From positions 1 to 42,230 of the forward strand of contig CAJJYZ010000018.1 in NCBI GenBank assembly GCA_905197485.1: a stretch of 42,230 bases of DNA, written 5' to 3'. Positions 7,374-14,739 of the stretch are shown here, in pieces (position 1 is the first letter of the stretch; each line of letters starts with the position of its first letter). The DNA is from an uncultured Lachnospiraceae bacterium (GTDB lineage Bacteria > Bacillota > Clostridia > Lachnospirales > Lachnospiraceae). A program made the translations under genes and the position numbers. The notes beneath the pieces are model-generated. The model did not search any database, was not told where the DNA came from, and saw nothing but the letters and a program-made list of their open reading frames with translations.

Positions 7374-8330
7374 ATGGACTATAAAATTGTAATACCGGTA
7401 CTGATTGCCTTCGCATTAAGCGCATTGATGGGACCGGTCGTGATACCGTTTTTGAGAAAACTGAAGATGGGACAGACAGAGCGGGAAGAAGGAGTGAAGT
7501 CCCACTTGAAGAAAGCCGGGACGCCGACGATGGGAGGAATTATCATTCTTGTCAGCGTTGCCGTAACATCCGTATTTTATATCAAGGATTATCCGAAGAT
7601 TGTTCCGATTTTATTTGTGACGATTGGATTTGGTCTGATTGGATTCTTGGACGATTATCTGAAGGTTGTCATGAAGCGTTCGGACGGACTATTTCCGAAG
7701 CAGAAGATGGCGTTGCAGATTCTTGTAACAGCAGTGTTTGCATATTATCTTGTGAACTTTACAGATGTTTCCCTGGAGATGATAATTCCGTTTACCGGAG
7801 GAAAGACATGGGACATCGGATGGGTTGCCATTCCGCTCCTGTTCGTTGCGGTGATTGGTACGGTGAACGGTGTGAACTTTACAGATGGTCTGGATGGCCT
7901 TGCGTCTAGCGTAACGGTTCTTGTCGCAACATTCTTTACAGTAGTTGCCATCGGAACGAAGAGCGGAATTGAGCCGATTACATGTGCGGTTGTCGGGGCG
8001 CTGTTAGGATTCCTTTTATTCAACGTGTATCCGGCGAGCGTCTTTATGGGAGATACGGGTTCCCTTGCTTTGGGCGGATTCGTAGCATCGACAGCGTATA
8101 TGCTTCAGATGCCGATTTTCATTATCATTGTCGGATTTATCTATATGGTGGAAGTGATTTCGGTGATGATTCAGGTGACATATTTTAAGAAGACAGGTGG
8201 AAAGCGCTTCTTCAAGATGGCGCCGATTCATCATCACTTTGAGCTGTGCGGATGGTCAGAGACGAGAGTAGTTGCGGTATTTTCGATTATTACGGCATTG
8301 CTTTGCCTGATTGCGCTTATGGCAATGTAG
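7374..8330 (+). CDS. mraY: Phospho-N-acetylmuramoyl-pentapeptide-transferase MraY
   Basis: MraY transfers phospho-MurNAc-pentapeptide from UDP to undecaprenyl phosphate, making lipid I at the cytoplasmic face of the membrane. The protein is about 318 residues with roughly ten hydrophobic segments. Diagnostic motifs are KKAGTPTMGG near the N-terminus, FLDDYLK (the catalytic Asp pair), NFTDGLDGLAS and MAPIHHHFE near the C-terminus. An in-frame ATG at 7359 precedes the ribosome binding site, whereas AGAGGT (7363-7368) sits 5 bases before the ATG at 7374, so that start is used. A strong promoter lies just upstream, and the stop codon overlaps the ribosome binding site of murD. Confidence 0.97.
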   Translation: MDYKIVIPVLIAFALSALMGPVVIPFLRKLKMGQTEREEGVKSHLKKAGTPTMGGIIILVSVAVTSVFYIKDYPKIVPILFVTIGFGLIGFLDDYLKVVMKRSDGLFPKQKMALQILVTAVFAYYLVNFTDVSLEMIIPFTGGKTWDIGWVAIPLLFVAVIGTVNGVNFTDGLDGLASSVTVLVATFFTVVAIGTKSGIEPITCAVVGALLGFLLFNVYPASVFMGDTGSLALGGFVASTAYMLQMPIFIIIVGFIYMVEVISVMIQVTYFKKTGGKRFFKMAPIHHHFELCGWSETRVVAVFSIITALLCLIALMAM

Positions 8331-8343
8331 GAGGACTTTTACA

Positions 8344-9702
8344 ATGAGACTAGATAAGAAGAAAGTGCTTGTGTTCGGTTCCGGAATCAGCGGAATCGGA
8401 GCATGCAGACTTTTGGAACAGAATGGGGCGGATGTGGTTCTGTATGATGGGAATCCATCCCTCGATAAAGAAGAATTAAAGAAGAGAATCGGAGAGAATA
8501 CAGAGACTCAGGTTCTTCTTGGAGAATTGAGTGATGCTGTGCTGGCGGAGTGTTCGCTTTGCGTCATCAGTCCGGGAGTTCCGGTGGACCTTCCGATTGT
8601 GGAACATATCCGGGAAATGCATGTGCCGATTTGGAGCGAGATTGAACTGGCTTATGTGGTAGGAAAAGGAGATGTGCTTGCGATTACGGGAACGAACGGT
8701 AAGACGACGACGACGGCGCTTCTCGGAGAGATTATGAAGGCGTGGAAGAAGGAACATGTCTATGTAGTCGGCAATATCGGAATCCCTTACACCTCGATTG
8801 CGTCGGAGACGACGGAGGATTCGGTGATTGTAGCGGAAATCAGCAGCTTCCAGTTGGAGACGATTGATACATTCTGCCCGTCTGTCAGTGCGATACTGAA
8901 TATCACGCCGGACCATCTGGACCGTCATCACACGATGGAGGCTTACATAGAGGCGAAAGAATCTATTGCGAGGAACCAGAGCGAGCATGAGACTTGCGTG
9001 TTGAACTACGAAGATGAAGAATTGAGAAAGTTCGGAGAGAAGACGAAGGCTTCGGTTCTATATTTCAGCAGCGTGCGTAAACTGGATACAGGTGTATATT
9101 TAGATGGGACGGCTATCTTATATGCCAAAGACGGAGTATGCGAAGAAGTCTGTCATACGGAAGAGCTTCAGATTCTCGGCGTACACAATTTTGAAAACGT
9201 GATGGCCGCCGTTGCGATGGCAGTCGCTTATGGCACGCCGATGGAGGTTATCCGGGAGGCGGTGAAACAATTCAAAGGGGTAGAGCACCGGATTGAATAC
9301 GTATGTGAAAAGAACGGGGTTGTCTACTACAACGATTCCAAGGGAACGAATCCGGATGCGGCAATCAAGGCAATCTGTGCGATGAACCGCCCGACGTATC
9401 TGATAGGAGGCGGATATGACAAGAATGCTTCCTATGAAGAGTGGATTGAAAGCTTTGATGGTAAGGTGAAGAAACTGATTCTTATCGGGCAGACGAAGGA
9501 GAAGATTGCGGAGACGGCAAAGCGCTGCGGATTTGAAGAAACACAATTTGCGGATAGTCTGGAAGAGGCAGTTTCGATTTGTGCGGATTTGGCAAAAGAA
9601 GGGGAGGCAGTCCTCCTTTCGCCGGCGTGTGCGAGTTGGGGAATGTTCCGCAATTATGAAGAACGGGGAGACAAATTCAAAGAGCTGGTAAAATCTCTAT
9701 AA
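8344..9702 (+). CDS. murD: UDP-N-acetylmuramoylalanine--D-glutamate ligase MurD
   Basis: MurD is the cytoplasmic ATP-dependent ligase that adds D-glutamate to UDP-MurNAc-L-Ala. The 452-residue length is typical. It shows an N-terminal Rossmann-like UDP-binding start (VLVFGSGISGIGACRLLE), the Mur ligase ATP loop GTNGKTTTT, the central NITPDHLDRHHTME segment and the C-terminal NDSKGTNPDA segment. A TTG at 8311 would extend the frame, but it lies inside mraY. AGGAGG at 8329-8334 points to the ATG at 8344. The gene is translationally close to mraY, whose stop codon shares bases with this ribosome binding site. Confidence 0.97.
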   Translation: MRLDKKKVLVFGSGISGIGACRLLEQNGADVVLYDGNPSLDKEELKKRIGENTETQVLLGELSDAVLAECSLCVISPGVPVDLPIVEHIREMHVPIWSEIELAYVVGKGDVLAITGTNGKTTTTALLGEIMKAWKKEHVYVVGNIGIPYTSIASETTEDSVIVAEISSFQLETIDTFCPSVSAILNITPDHLDRHHTMEAYIEAKESIARNQSEHETCVLNYEDEELRKFGEKTKASVLYFSSVRKLDTGVYLDGTAILYAKDGVCEEVCHTEELQILGVHNFENVMAAVAMAVAYGTPMEVIREAVKQFKGVEHRIEYVCEKNGVVYYNDSKGTNPDAAIKAICAMNRPTYLIGGGYDKNASYEEWIESFDGKVKKLILIGQTKEKIAETAKRCGFEETQFADSLEEAVSICADLAKEGEAVLLSPACASWGMFRNYEERGDKFKELVKSL

Positions 9703-9717
9703 GGAGTGGTTTTAAGG

Positions 9718-10803
9718 GTGCAGAAAAAGGAAAGAAGACGAAAGTACGACTGGACGCTTCTTACCATCGTATTTCTTCTTGTCGGAATCGGACTTCTCAT
9801 TCTCTATAGCACGAGTGCCTATAACGGGGAAGTCAAATTCCACGATTCTTTTTACTACTTGAAAAAACAGGCGTTTGCAACCATCTTGGGAATTATCATG
9901 ATGTTTGCAATGGCGAATATCGATTACCACAGATGGCAGAGATTCGCGGGAGCCGGCTATGTGGCGGCTTTGGTTTTATCGACGGCTGTGCTGTTTATCG
10001 GTGATGAATATAATGGGTCCAAAAGATGGTTATCTTTGGGGCCTTTTTCTTTTCAACCGTCCGAGTACGCGAAAATCGCAGTGATTTTATTTCTTTCTTA
10101 TACGGTGATGAAACAGGTGAAAACGATTGACAGAATCGCAACCCTGGCAAAGATTATCGGAAGCATTCTCCCGATTGTCGGTCTGGTGGGCTCGAATAAC
10201 CTGAGTACGGCTGTGATTATTCTGGGAATTGCAATTATATTGATTTTTGTTTCCAGCCCGAAGTATGCGCAGTTTTTTACGATGGGAGCTATCGGAACCG
10301 GATTTCTTGGTATTTTTCTTGCTTTGGAGAGTTACAGACTGGAGCGTCTGGCTATATGGAGAAATCCGGAGAAGTTTGAGAAAGGATATCAGACGCTTCA
10401 GGGGCTCTATGCGATTGGTTCCGGCGGATTGTTCGGAAGAGGACTTGGCGAGAGCATTCAAAAGCTTGGGTTTGTACCGGAAGCTCAGAATGATATGATT
10501 TTTTCGATTATCTGTGAGGAACTGGGACTTGTCGGAGCTGTTTTCATTATCGTGCTGTTTTTGATTTTAATCTGGAGATTCTTTGTCATCGCAACGCATG
10601 CGAAGGATTTATTTGGCGCGCTGATTTCGGCGGGAGCCATGGGGCACATCATGATTCAGGTCATCTTGAACATTGCGGTTGTGACTAACTCCATTCCGAA
10701 TACGGGAATTACGCTGCCGTTTATCAGTTATGGAGGCACGTCGGTTGTCTTTCTTTTATTAGAAATGGGGCTTGTGCTGAGCGTGTCAAATCTGATAGAA
10801 TAG
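9718..10803 (+). CDS. ftsW: FtsW/RodA/SpoVE family peptidoglycan glycosyltransferase (SEDS)
   Basis: A polytopic membrane protein of about 361 residues in the SEDS family, which polymerises lipid II into glycan strands together with a class B PBP. It shows about ten membrane segments, the QPSEYAKI motif, a large extracytoplasmic loop with the conserved Asp in AQNDMIFSIICEELG, and the FISYGGTS motif near the C-terminus. Its place in the dcw cluster favours FtsW or SpoVE over RodA. GTG at 9706 is in frame but overlaps the ribosome binding site; GTG at 9718 is a better fit, with GGAGTGG 8 bases before it. Unusually, murG does not follow. Confidence 0.92.
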   Translation: MQKKERRRKYDWTLLTIVFLLVGIGLLILYSTSAYNGEVKFHDSFYYLKKQAFATILGIIMMFAMANIDYHRWQRFAGAGYVAALVLSTAVLFIGDEYNGSKRWLSLGPFSFQPSEYAKIAVILFLSYTVMKQVKTIDRIATLAKIIGSILPIVGLVGSNNLSTAVIILGIAIILIFVSSPKYAQFFTMGAIGTGFLGIFLALESYRLERLAIWRNPEKFEKGYQTLQGLYAIGSGGLFGRGLGESIQKLGFVPEAQNDMIFSIICEELGLVGAVFIIVLFLILIWRFFVIATHAKDLFGALISAGAMGHIMIQVILNIAVVTNSIPNTGITLPFISYGGTSVVFLLLEMGLVLSVSNLIE

Positions 10804-10825
10804 TAAGATAAGCAGGAGGAGTACA

Positions 10826-11614
10826 ATGGGTGAAAAGAAGAAAAAAAAGCAACAAAAGACAGGTGGAGGACATACACTTTATGCCATCGTAGTCCTGACA
10901 TTGGCGCTTGCAATCCTTGTGATGGCGACACTGCTGTTATTCCATGTGCAGACGATTGAGATTCATGGAAACAAATATATCAAAAGCAGTACAGTGGCAG
11001 AAAGCATCCAGAGCGATAAGTATGCAACAAATACGCTTTATATCATGATGAAGAATGCACTTGGAAAAATCAAATATCCGCAATCGGTAGAATCGGCCAG
11101 CATCCGCATGAAAGCGCCTTGGAAAATCCAGGTGACGGTGAAAGAAAAAGAAGCTGCAGGATGCACGCTGATTGGAGAGAAATTCGTGATTTTTGATAAA
11201 AACGGGCTGGTTCTTGGGAAGTCTTCGGTTCAGCCGGATGGGATTCTGTATGTGGAAGGAATCCAGGCGGAGCGCGTGGAGGAGAACAAAGAACTTCCGG
11301 TAAAGGAGAAACGGATTTTCCGAAATATTGTGGATGCGTCGCAGGCGTTTGAAGAGTATTCGCTGACACCGGACCGGATTGTGTGCGACGGAGCGAATCT
11401 GACCGCGTATGTCGGTGATATCTGCATTCTGCTTGGAAGCGGAGATATGGAACTGAAGATAAATCAGCTTCCGGATATTCTTGCGAAGCTGGAAGGGAAA
11501 AAAGGAACTTTGAATCTGAGACATTACAATGAATCAACGGAAATTATCAGCTTCAAAGAAGGTGAATTCCCGAAAACGACGGAGGAACCGGCAGACCATA
11601 CAGATAAGAAGTAA
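10826..11614 (+). CDS. ftsQ: Cell division protein FtsQ/DivIB
   Basis: A 262-residue bitopic protein with a short lysine-rich cytoplasmic N-terminus, one membrane segment (about residues 17-43) and an extracytoplasmic POTRA domain starting at VQTIEIHGNKYIKSSTV. The beta domain follows. This is the arrangement of FtsQ/DivIB, which forms a trimer with FtsL and DivIC at the septum. It lies 22 bases after ftsW and about 135 bases before ftsZ, the place ftsQ normally holds. The last 20 or so residues are charged and probably disordered. Confidence 0.92.
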   Translation: MGEKKKKKQQKTGGGHTLYAIVVLTLALAILVMATLLLFHVQTIEIHGNKYIKSSTVAESIQSDKYATNTLYIMMKNALGKIKYPQSVESASIRMKAPWKIQVTVKEKEAAGCTLIGEKFVIFDKNGLVLGKSSVQPDGILYVEGIQAERVEENKELPVKEKRIFRNIVDASQAFEEYSLTPDRIVCDGANLTAYVGDICILLGSGDMELKINQLPDILAKLEGKKGTLNLRHYNESTEIISFKEGEFPKTTEEPADHTDKK

Positions 11615-11643
11615 AAAAAATAAGAAAATAGGAAAAATGCTAT

Positions 11644-11680
11644 TGATTATTTGAGGAAAAGTATATATTATATATCTATA
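11644..11680 (+). promoter_or_regulatory. AT-rich promoter-like region before ftsZ
   Basis: The 135-base gap between ftsQ and ftsZ holds TTGATT (11644-11649) and TTGAGG (11651-11656), then a run of alternating T and A through 11680. Several -10-like hexamers fit only with imperfect spacing. A dedicated ftsZ promoter here is plausible, but the exact boxes cannot be chosen by eye. Confidence 0.35.
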
Positions 11681-11749
11681 TGGCTGAGTTCGCCAGTAAA
11701 AAGGGAAGTATAAAGCAGAGAAATAAGGAACACAAAGGAGGAGAAACTC

Positions 11750-12964
11750 TTGTTAGAAATTAAAACAAATGAATCAGAAGCAGCAGCAAAAATAATTGTA
11801 ATCGGTGTAGGCGGCGGTGGAAATAATGCCGTAAACCGAATGATTGATGAGCAGATTGCCGGCGTAGAATTTATCGCAATCAATACAGATAAACAGGCGT
11901 TACAGTTATGTAAGGCTCCAACACTTATGCAGATTGGAGATAAGCTTACAAAAGGACTTGGCGCAGGAGCAAAACCAGAAGTTGGTGAGAAAGCCGCAGA
12001 AGAAAGCTCAGAAGAAATCGCAGCAGCAATCAAGGGTGCGGACATGGTGTTCGTAACTTGTGGTATGGGCGGTGGAACAGGAACAGGCGCTACTCCTGTC
12101 GTTGCTAAAATCGCAAAAGACATGGGAGCCCTTACAGTAGGTGTTGTTACAAAACCTTTCCGTTTCGAATCCAAAGCTCGTATGAACAATGCGATTGCAG
12201 GAATTGAAAAATTAAAAGAGAGTGTAGACACACTCATCGTCATCCCGAATGACAAATTACTTGAGATTGTAGACAGAAGAACAACGATGCCGGAAGCGCT
12301 GAAGAAAGCAGATGAAGTATTGCAGCAGGGTATTCAGGGTATCACAGACTTGATTAACGTACCGTCACTTATCAACCTTGACTTTGCTGATATTCAGACA
12401 GTTATGATTGACAAGGGAATCGCACATATCGGTATCGGTAAAGGCAAAGGCGATGATAAGGCTCTTGAAGCTGTAAAAGAAGCAGTTGCCAGCCCACTTC
12501 TCGAGACAACAATCGCAGGTGCATCTCACGTTATCATCAACGTATCTGGAGATATCTCTCTTATGGATGCAAGTGATGCGGCAGAGTATGTACAGGAGCT
12601 TGCAGGAGAAGAAGCGAACATTATCTTCGGTGCTATGTACGACAGTGAAAAACAGGATGAGGCAACTGTTACGGTTATCGCGACAGGACTTCACAATGCA
12701 GGCGGCACAGCTTCTAAGTTAAAATCAAGATTAGAAGGACAGAAAGCTGCTTACCAGAATCCGTATCAGCAGAACGGATACCAGTCCAACATTCACCCAT
12801 ACCCGACAGAGCAGACAACAAGAACTGACATGGGTACACGCCCACAGTATCAGGCTCCGGAGCAGTCGTCTGAACCGAGAACATTCGGAACACAGACTCC
12901 TGTAACACCGGTGAGTAAAGTAAAAGAACAGTCCATTAAGATTCCTGACTTTTTCAAAAGATAA
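11750..12964 (+). CDS. ftsZ: Cell division GTPase FtsZ
   Basis: FtsZ is the tubulin-like GTPase that forms the Z ring. The 404-residue protein has the N-terminal GGGGNNAVNRM segment, the tubulin signature GGGTGTGATPVVA, the T7-loop residues NLDFADI and a Gln-rich variable linker. The C-terminal peptide IKIPDFFKR binds membrane tethers and regulators. The start is TTG, 8 bases after a strong AAAGGAGG (11734-11741), and no ATG nearby fits better. Its codons differ from its neighbours: ACA and GCA replace the ACG and GCG common upstream, as expected for a highly expressed gene. No ftsA lies nearby, so another membrane tether (for example SepF elsewhere) is presumably used. Confidence 0.98.
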   Translation: MLEIKTNESEAAAKIIVIGVGGGGNNAVNRMIDEQIAGVEFIAINTDKQALQLCKAPTLMQIGDKLTKGLGAGAKPEVGEKAAEESSEEIAAAIKGADMVFVTCGMGGGTGTGATPVVAKIAKDMGALTVGVVTKPFRFESKARMNNAIAGIEKLKESVDTLIVIPNDKLLEIVDRRTTMPEALKKADEVLQQGIQGITDLINVPSLINLDFADIQTVMIDKGIAHIGIGKGKGDDKALEAVKEAVASPLLETTIAGASHVIINVSGDISLMDASDAAEYVQELAGEEANIIFGAMYDSEKQDEATVTVIATGLHNAGGTASKLKSRLEGQKAAYQNPYQQNGYQSNIHPYPTEQTTRTDMGTRPQYQAPEQSSEPRTFGTQTPVTPVSKVKEQSIKIPDFFKR

Positions 12965-12984
12965 GAGAATACAGTAGTTGATTC

Positions 12985-13013
12985 AAAGCCATCGCGAAAG
13001 CGGTGGCTTTTTT
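12985..13013 (+). terminator. Intrinsic terminator after ftsZ
   Basis: The stem 12985-12995 pairs with 13000-13010 (11 bases, one G-T pair) around a GAAA tetraloop, and runs into six T residues. It ends the division cluster. Its T run merges with a Spo0A-like box at 13011-13019. Confidence 0.9.
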
Positions 13014-13088
13014 GTCAAACTTTGACGGGAAAAAACAGGAATACCATACCAGTATCTGACAAAATTTGAAGCGAACAGGCGGTATAAT
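13011..13088 (+). promoter_or_regulatory. Putative Spo0A-controlled spoIIG promoter
   Basis: TTTGTCAAA at 13011-13019 matches the Spo0A box form TTTGTCRAA. It forms a small inverted pair (GTCAAACTTTGAC, 13014-13026) with a second box-like half. CTGACA (13056-13061) is followed by a perfect TATAAT (13083-13088) after 21 bases, which is too long for an ordinary promoter. In Bacillus subtilis the spoIIG promoter has an unusually long spacer and needs phosphorylated Spo0A. The resemblance is inferred from sequence only. Confidence 0.55.
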
Positions 13089-13119
13089 ACGAAAAGACCG
13101 GGGAGAAAGAAGGTGGAAT

Positions 13120-13902
13120 GTGTATCATGAACTGTACATAGACGTATTTTTTTGTGTCAATTTTATGATGGACTATTTTCTGCTTTTGATTGGGAAACGG
13201 ATATTGAAATGTTCTGCCACACAGGGCAATATCTGTATCGGAAGTCTGGCGGGAAGTGTTCTGACATGTGTGACAGTAGTTATATGGATTCTTCCATCTT
13301 GGGTCAAACTTATTATTTTTTATGCAGGAATTCCGGCTTTGATGCTGAAGATAGGACTCGGCATCCGGGGAGGCAGGGAATTTCTAAGGGGAGTGATAGG
13401 AATCTATATTGGAGGATTCCTTCTTGGAGGAGTATTCACATTTCTTCATCAATATGTGAGAGAAGGAAGCTTCTTTTTTGTCGTCGCGGTACTCAGTTAT
13501 CATGCAGTACAAGGAATTTGGGGCTTTATTGTATGCATGCAGAGATTTCTGTCGTATCGATGTAAAGTTACGCTTCTGCTGAACGGGGGAGAATGTACAG
13601 TAGAAGCAATCATTGATACGGGAAATTGCCTGAGAGACCCGAAGAGCAACCGTCCGGTATGTGTGTTGGAAGAGGAGAAGATACATCCGTACATGACAGG
13701 AGAAGCCATCGCAAAGCTTCGGAAGATTCCGTTTTGTTCGGTGGGGCAGAAGGACGGACAGCTTCCGATTCTGGAGATTGAAGAAATGCGGATATATAAG
13801 GAAAAAGAATATCGGATTTCACATCCGGTCATTGGAATATGTGGGGAGAGTATTTCCGGAAGCGGAGAATATAGCATGATTCTGAATCCGGATATATTTT
13901 AG
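13120..13902 (+). CDS. spoIIGA: Sigma-E processing peptidase SpoIIGA
   Basis: SpoIIGA is the membrane-embedded aspartic protease that removes the pro-sequence of sigma-E in the mother cell after a forespore signal. The N-terminal half has about five hydrophobic segments, starting MYHELYIDVFFCVNFMMDY, typical of the family. The C-terminal half carries the retropepsin-like motif IIDTGN with catalytic Asp166. The open frame extends upstream to a TTG at 13066, but that would place the promoter -10 box inside the gene. GTG at 13120 has AAGGTGG (13110-13116) just before it and gives about 260 residues. Its stop codon overlaps the ribosome binding site of its substrate's gene, sigE. Confidence 0.93.
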   Translation: MYHELYIDVFFCVNFMMDYFLLLIGKRILKCSATQGNICIGSLAGSVLTCVTVVIWILPSWVKLIIFYAGIPALMLKIGLGIRGGREFLRGVIGIYIGGFLLGGVFTFLHQYVREGSFFFVVAVLSYHAVQGIWGFIVCMQRFLSYRCKVTLLLNGGECTVEAIIDTGNCLRDPKSNRPVCVLEEEKIHPYMTGEAIAKLRKIPFCSVGQKDGQLPILEIEEMRIYKEKEYRISHPVIGICGESISGSGEYSMILNPDIF

Positions 13903-13913
13903 GAGGAAAGAAA

Positions 13914-14654
13914 ATGATTATTAAGATAGGAGTGCCAAATCGGTTCAAATTGAAAGTAATGTCGAATTTTCGGACGATTTTGTTTCCGGATAGACAGGAC
14001 ATTCACTATATCGGGGGTTCGGAAGTGCTTCCGGCGCCGCTGGAAGTAGAGGAAGAGACGGCGGCGATTCAAAGCCTTGGAAGCGGTGAGGACGAGAAGG
14101 CGAAAAAGACATTGATTGAACATAATCTGCGCCTTGTTGTATACATAGCAAAGAAATTTGATAATACGGGAGTCGGGGTGGAGGATTTGATTTCCATCGG
14201 AACAATTGGGTTGATTAAGGCAATCAACACGTTCAATCCGACAAAAAATATTAAACTTGCGACCTATGCTTCCCGCTGTATTGAGAATGAGATTCTCATG
14301 TATCTGCGGAGAAATAACAAGACAAAGATGGAAGTGTCGATTGATGAGCCGCTGAATGTGGATTGGGATGGAAATGAACTGTTGTTATCCGATATTTTGG
14401 GGACGGAGGAAGACACGATTTACAAAGACCTGGAGACGGAGGTCGAGCATAAGCTCCTTCTGCGTGCGATTAACCGCCTTTCCGTCCGGGAACAGAGAAT
14501 CGTGCAGATGCGGTTCGGAATCGGAACTCCGGATGGAGAGGAGAAGACTCAGAAAGAAGTCGCGGATATTTTGGGGATTTCCCAATCGTATATTTCCCGT
14601 CTGGAGAAGAAAATTATGCAAAGATTGAAGCGGGAAATGGTGAAATACGAATAG
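13914..14654 (+). CDS. sigE: RNA polymerase sporulation sigma factor sigma-E (pro-form)
   Basis: Sigma-E directs early mother-cell transcription in sporulation. The 246-residue protein begins with a hydrophobic and basic pro-sequence. The segment IHYIGGSEVLPAPL matches the Bacillus subtilis processing region YYIGGSEALPPPL, so cleavage is expected near residue 31. Sigma region 2 follows (NLRLVVYIAKKFDNTGVGVEDLISIGTIGLIKA begins near residue 65, read in parts), and a region 4 helix-turn-helix lies near the C-terminus (KEVADILGISQSYISRLEKK). AGGAGG overlaps the spoIIGA stop, so the two are translated from one message. The SpoIIGA-sigE pairing makes the assignment firm. Confidence 0.96.
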   Translation: MIIKIGVPNRFKLKVMSNFRTILFPDRQDIHYIGGSEVLPAPLEVEEETAAIQSLGSGEDEKAKKTLIEHNLRLVVYIAKKFDNTGVGVEDLISIGTIGLIKAINTFNPTKNIKLATYASRCIENEILMYLRRNNKTKMEVSIDEPLNVDWDGNELLLSDILGTEEDTIYKDLETEVEHKLLLRAINRLSVREQRIVQMRFGIGTPDGEEKTQKEVADILGISQSYISRLEKKIMQRLKREMVKYE

Positions 14655-14706
14655 TCTGAAAAATATATTAAAAAAATGTTAATTTCCACATTTCCTGTCG
14701 GATTCG

Positions 14707-14715
14707 TGGTAAAAT
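14707..14715 (+). promoter_or_regulatory. Extended -10 promoter element before the beta-CASP gene
   Basis: TG-G-TAAAAT at 14707-14715 has the extended -10 form. No good -35 lies 17 bases upstream. It would start transcription about 20 bases before the ribosome binding site of the gene at 14740. Confidence 0.4.
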
Positions 14716-14739
14716 GGAAAGAAAAAAGGGGTTGGATGT

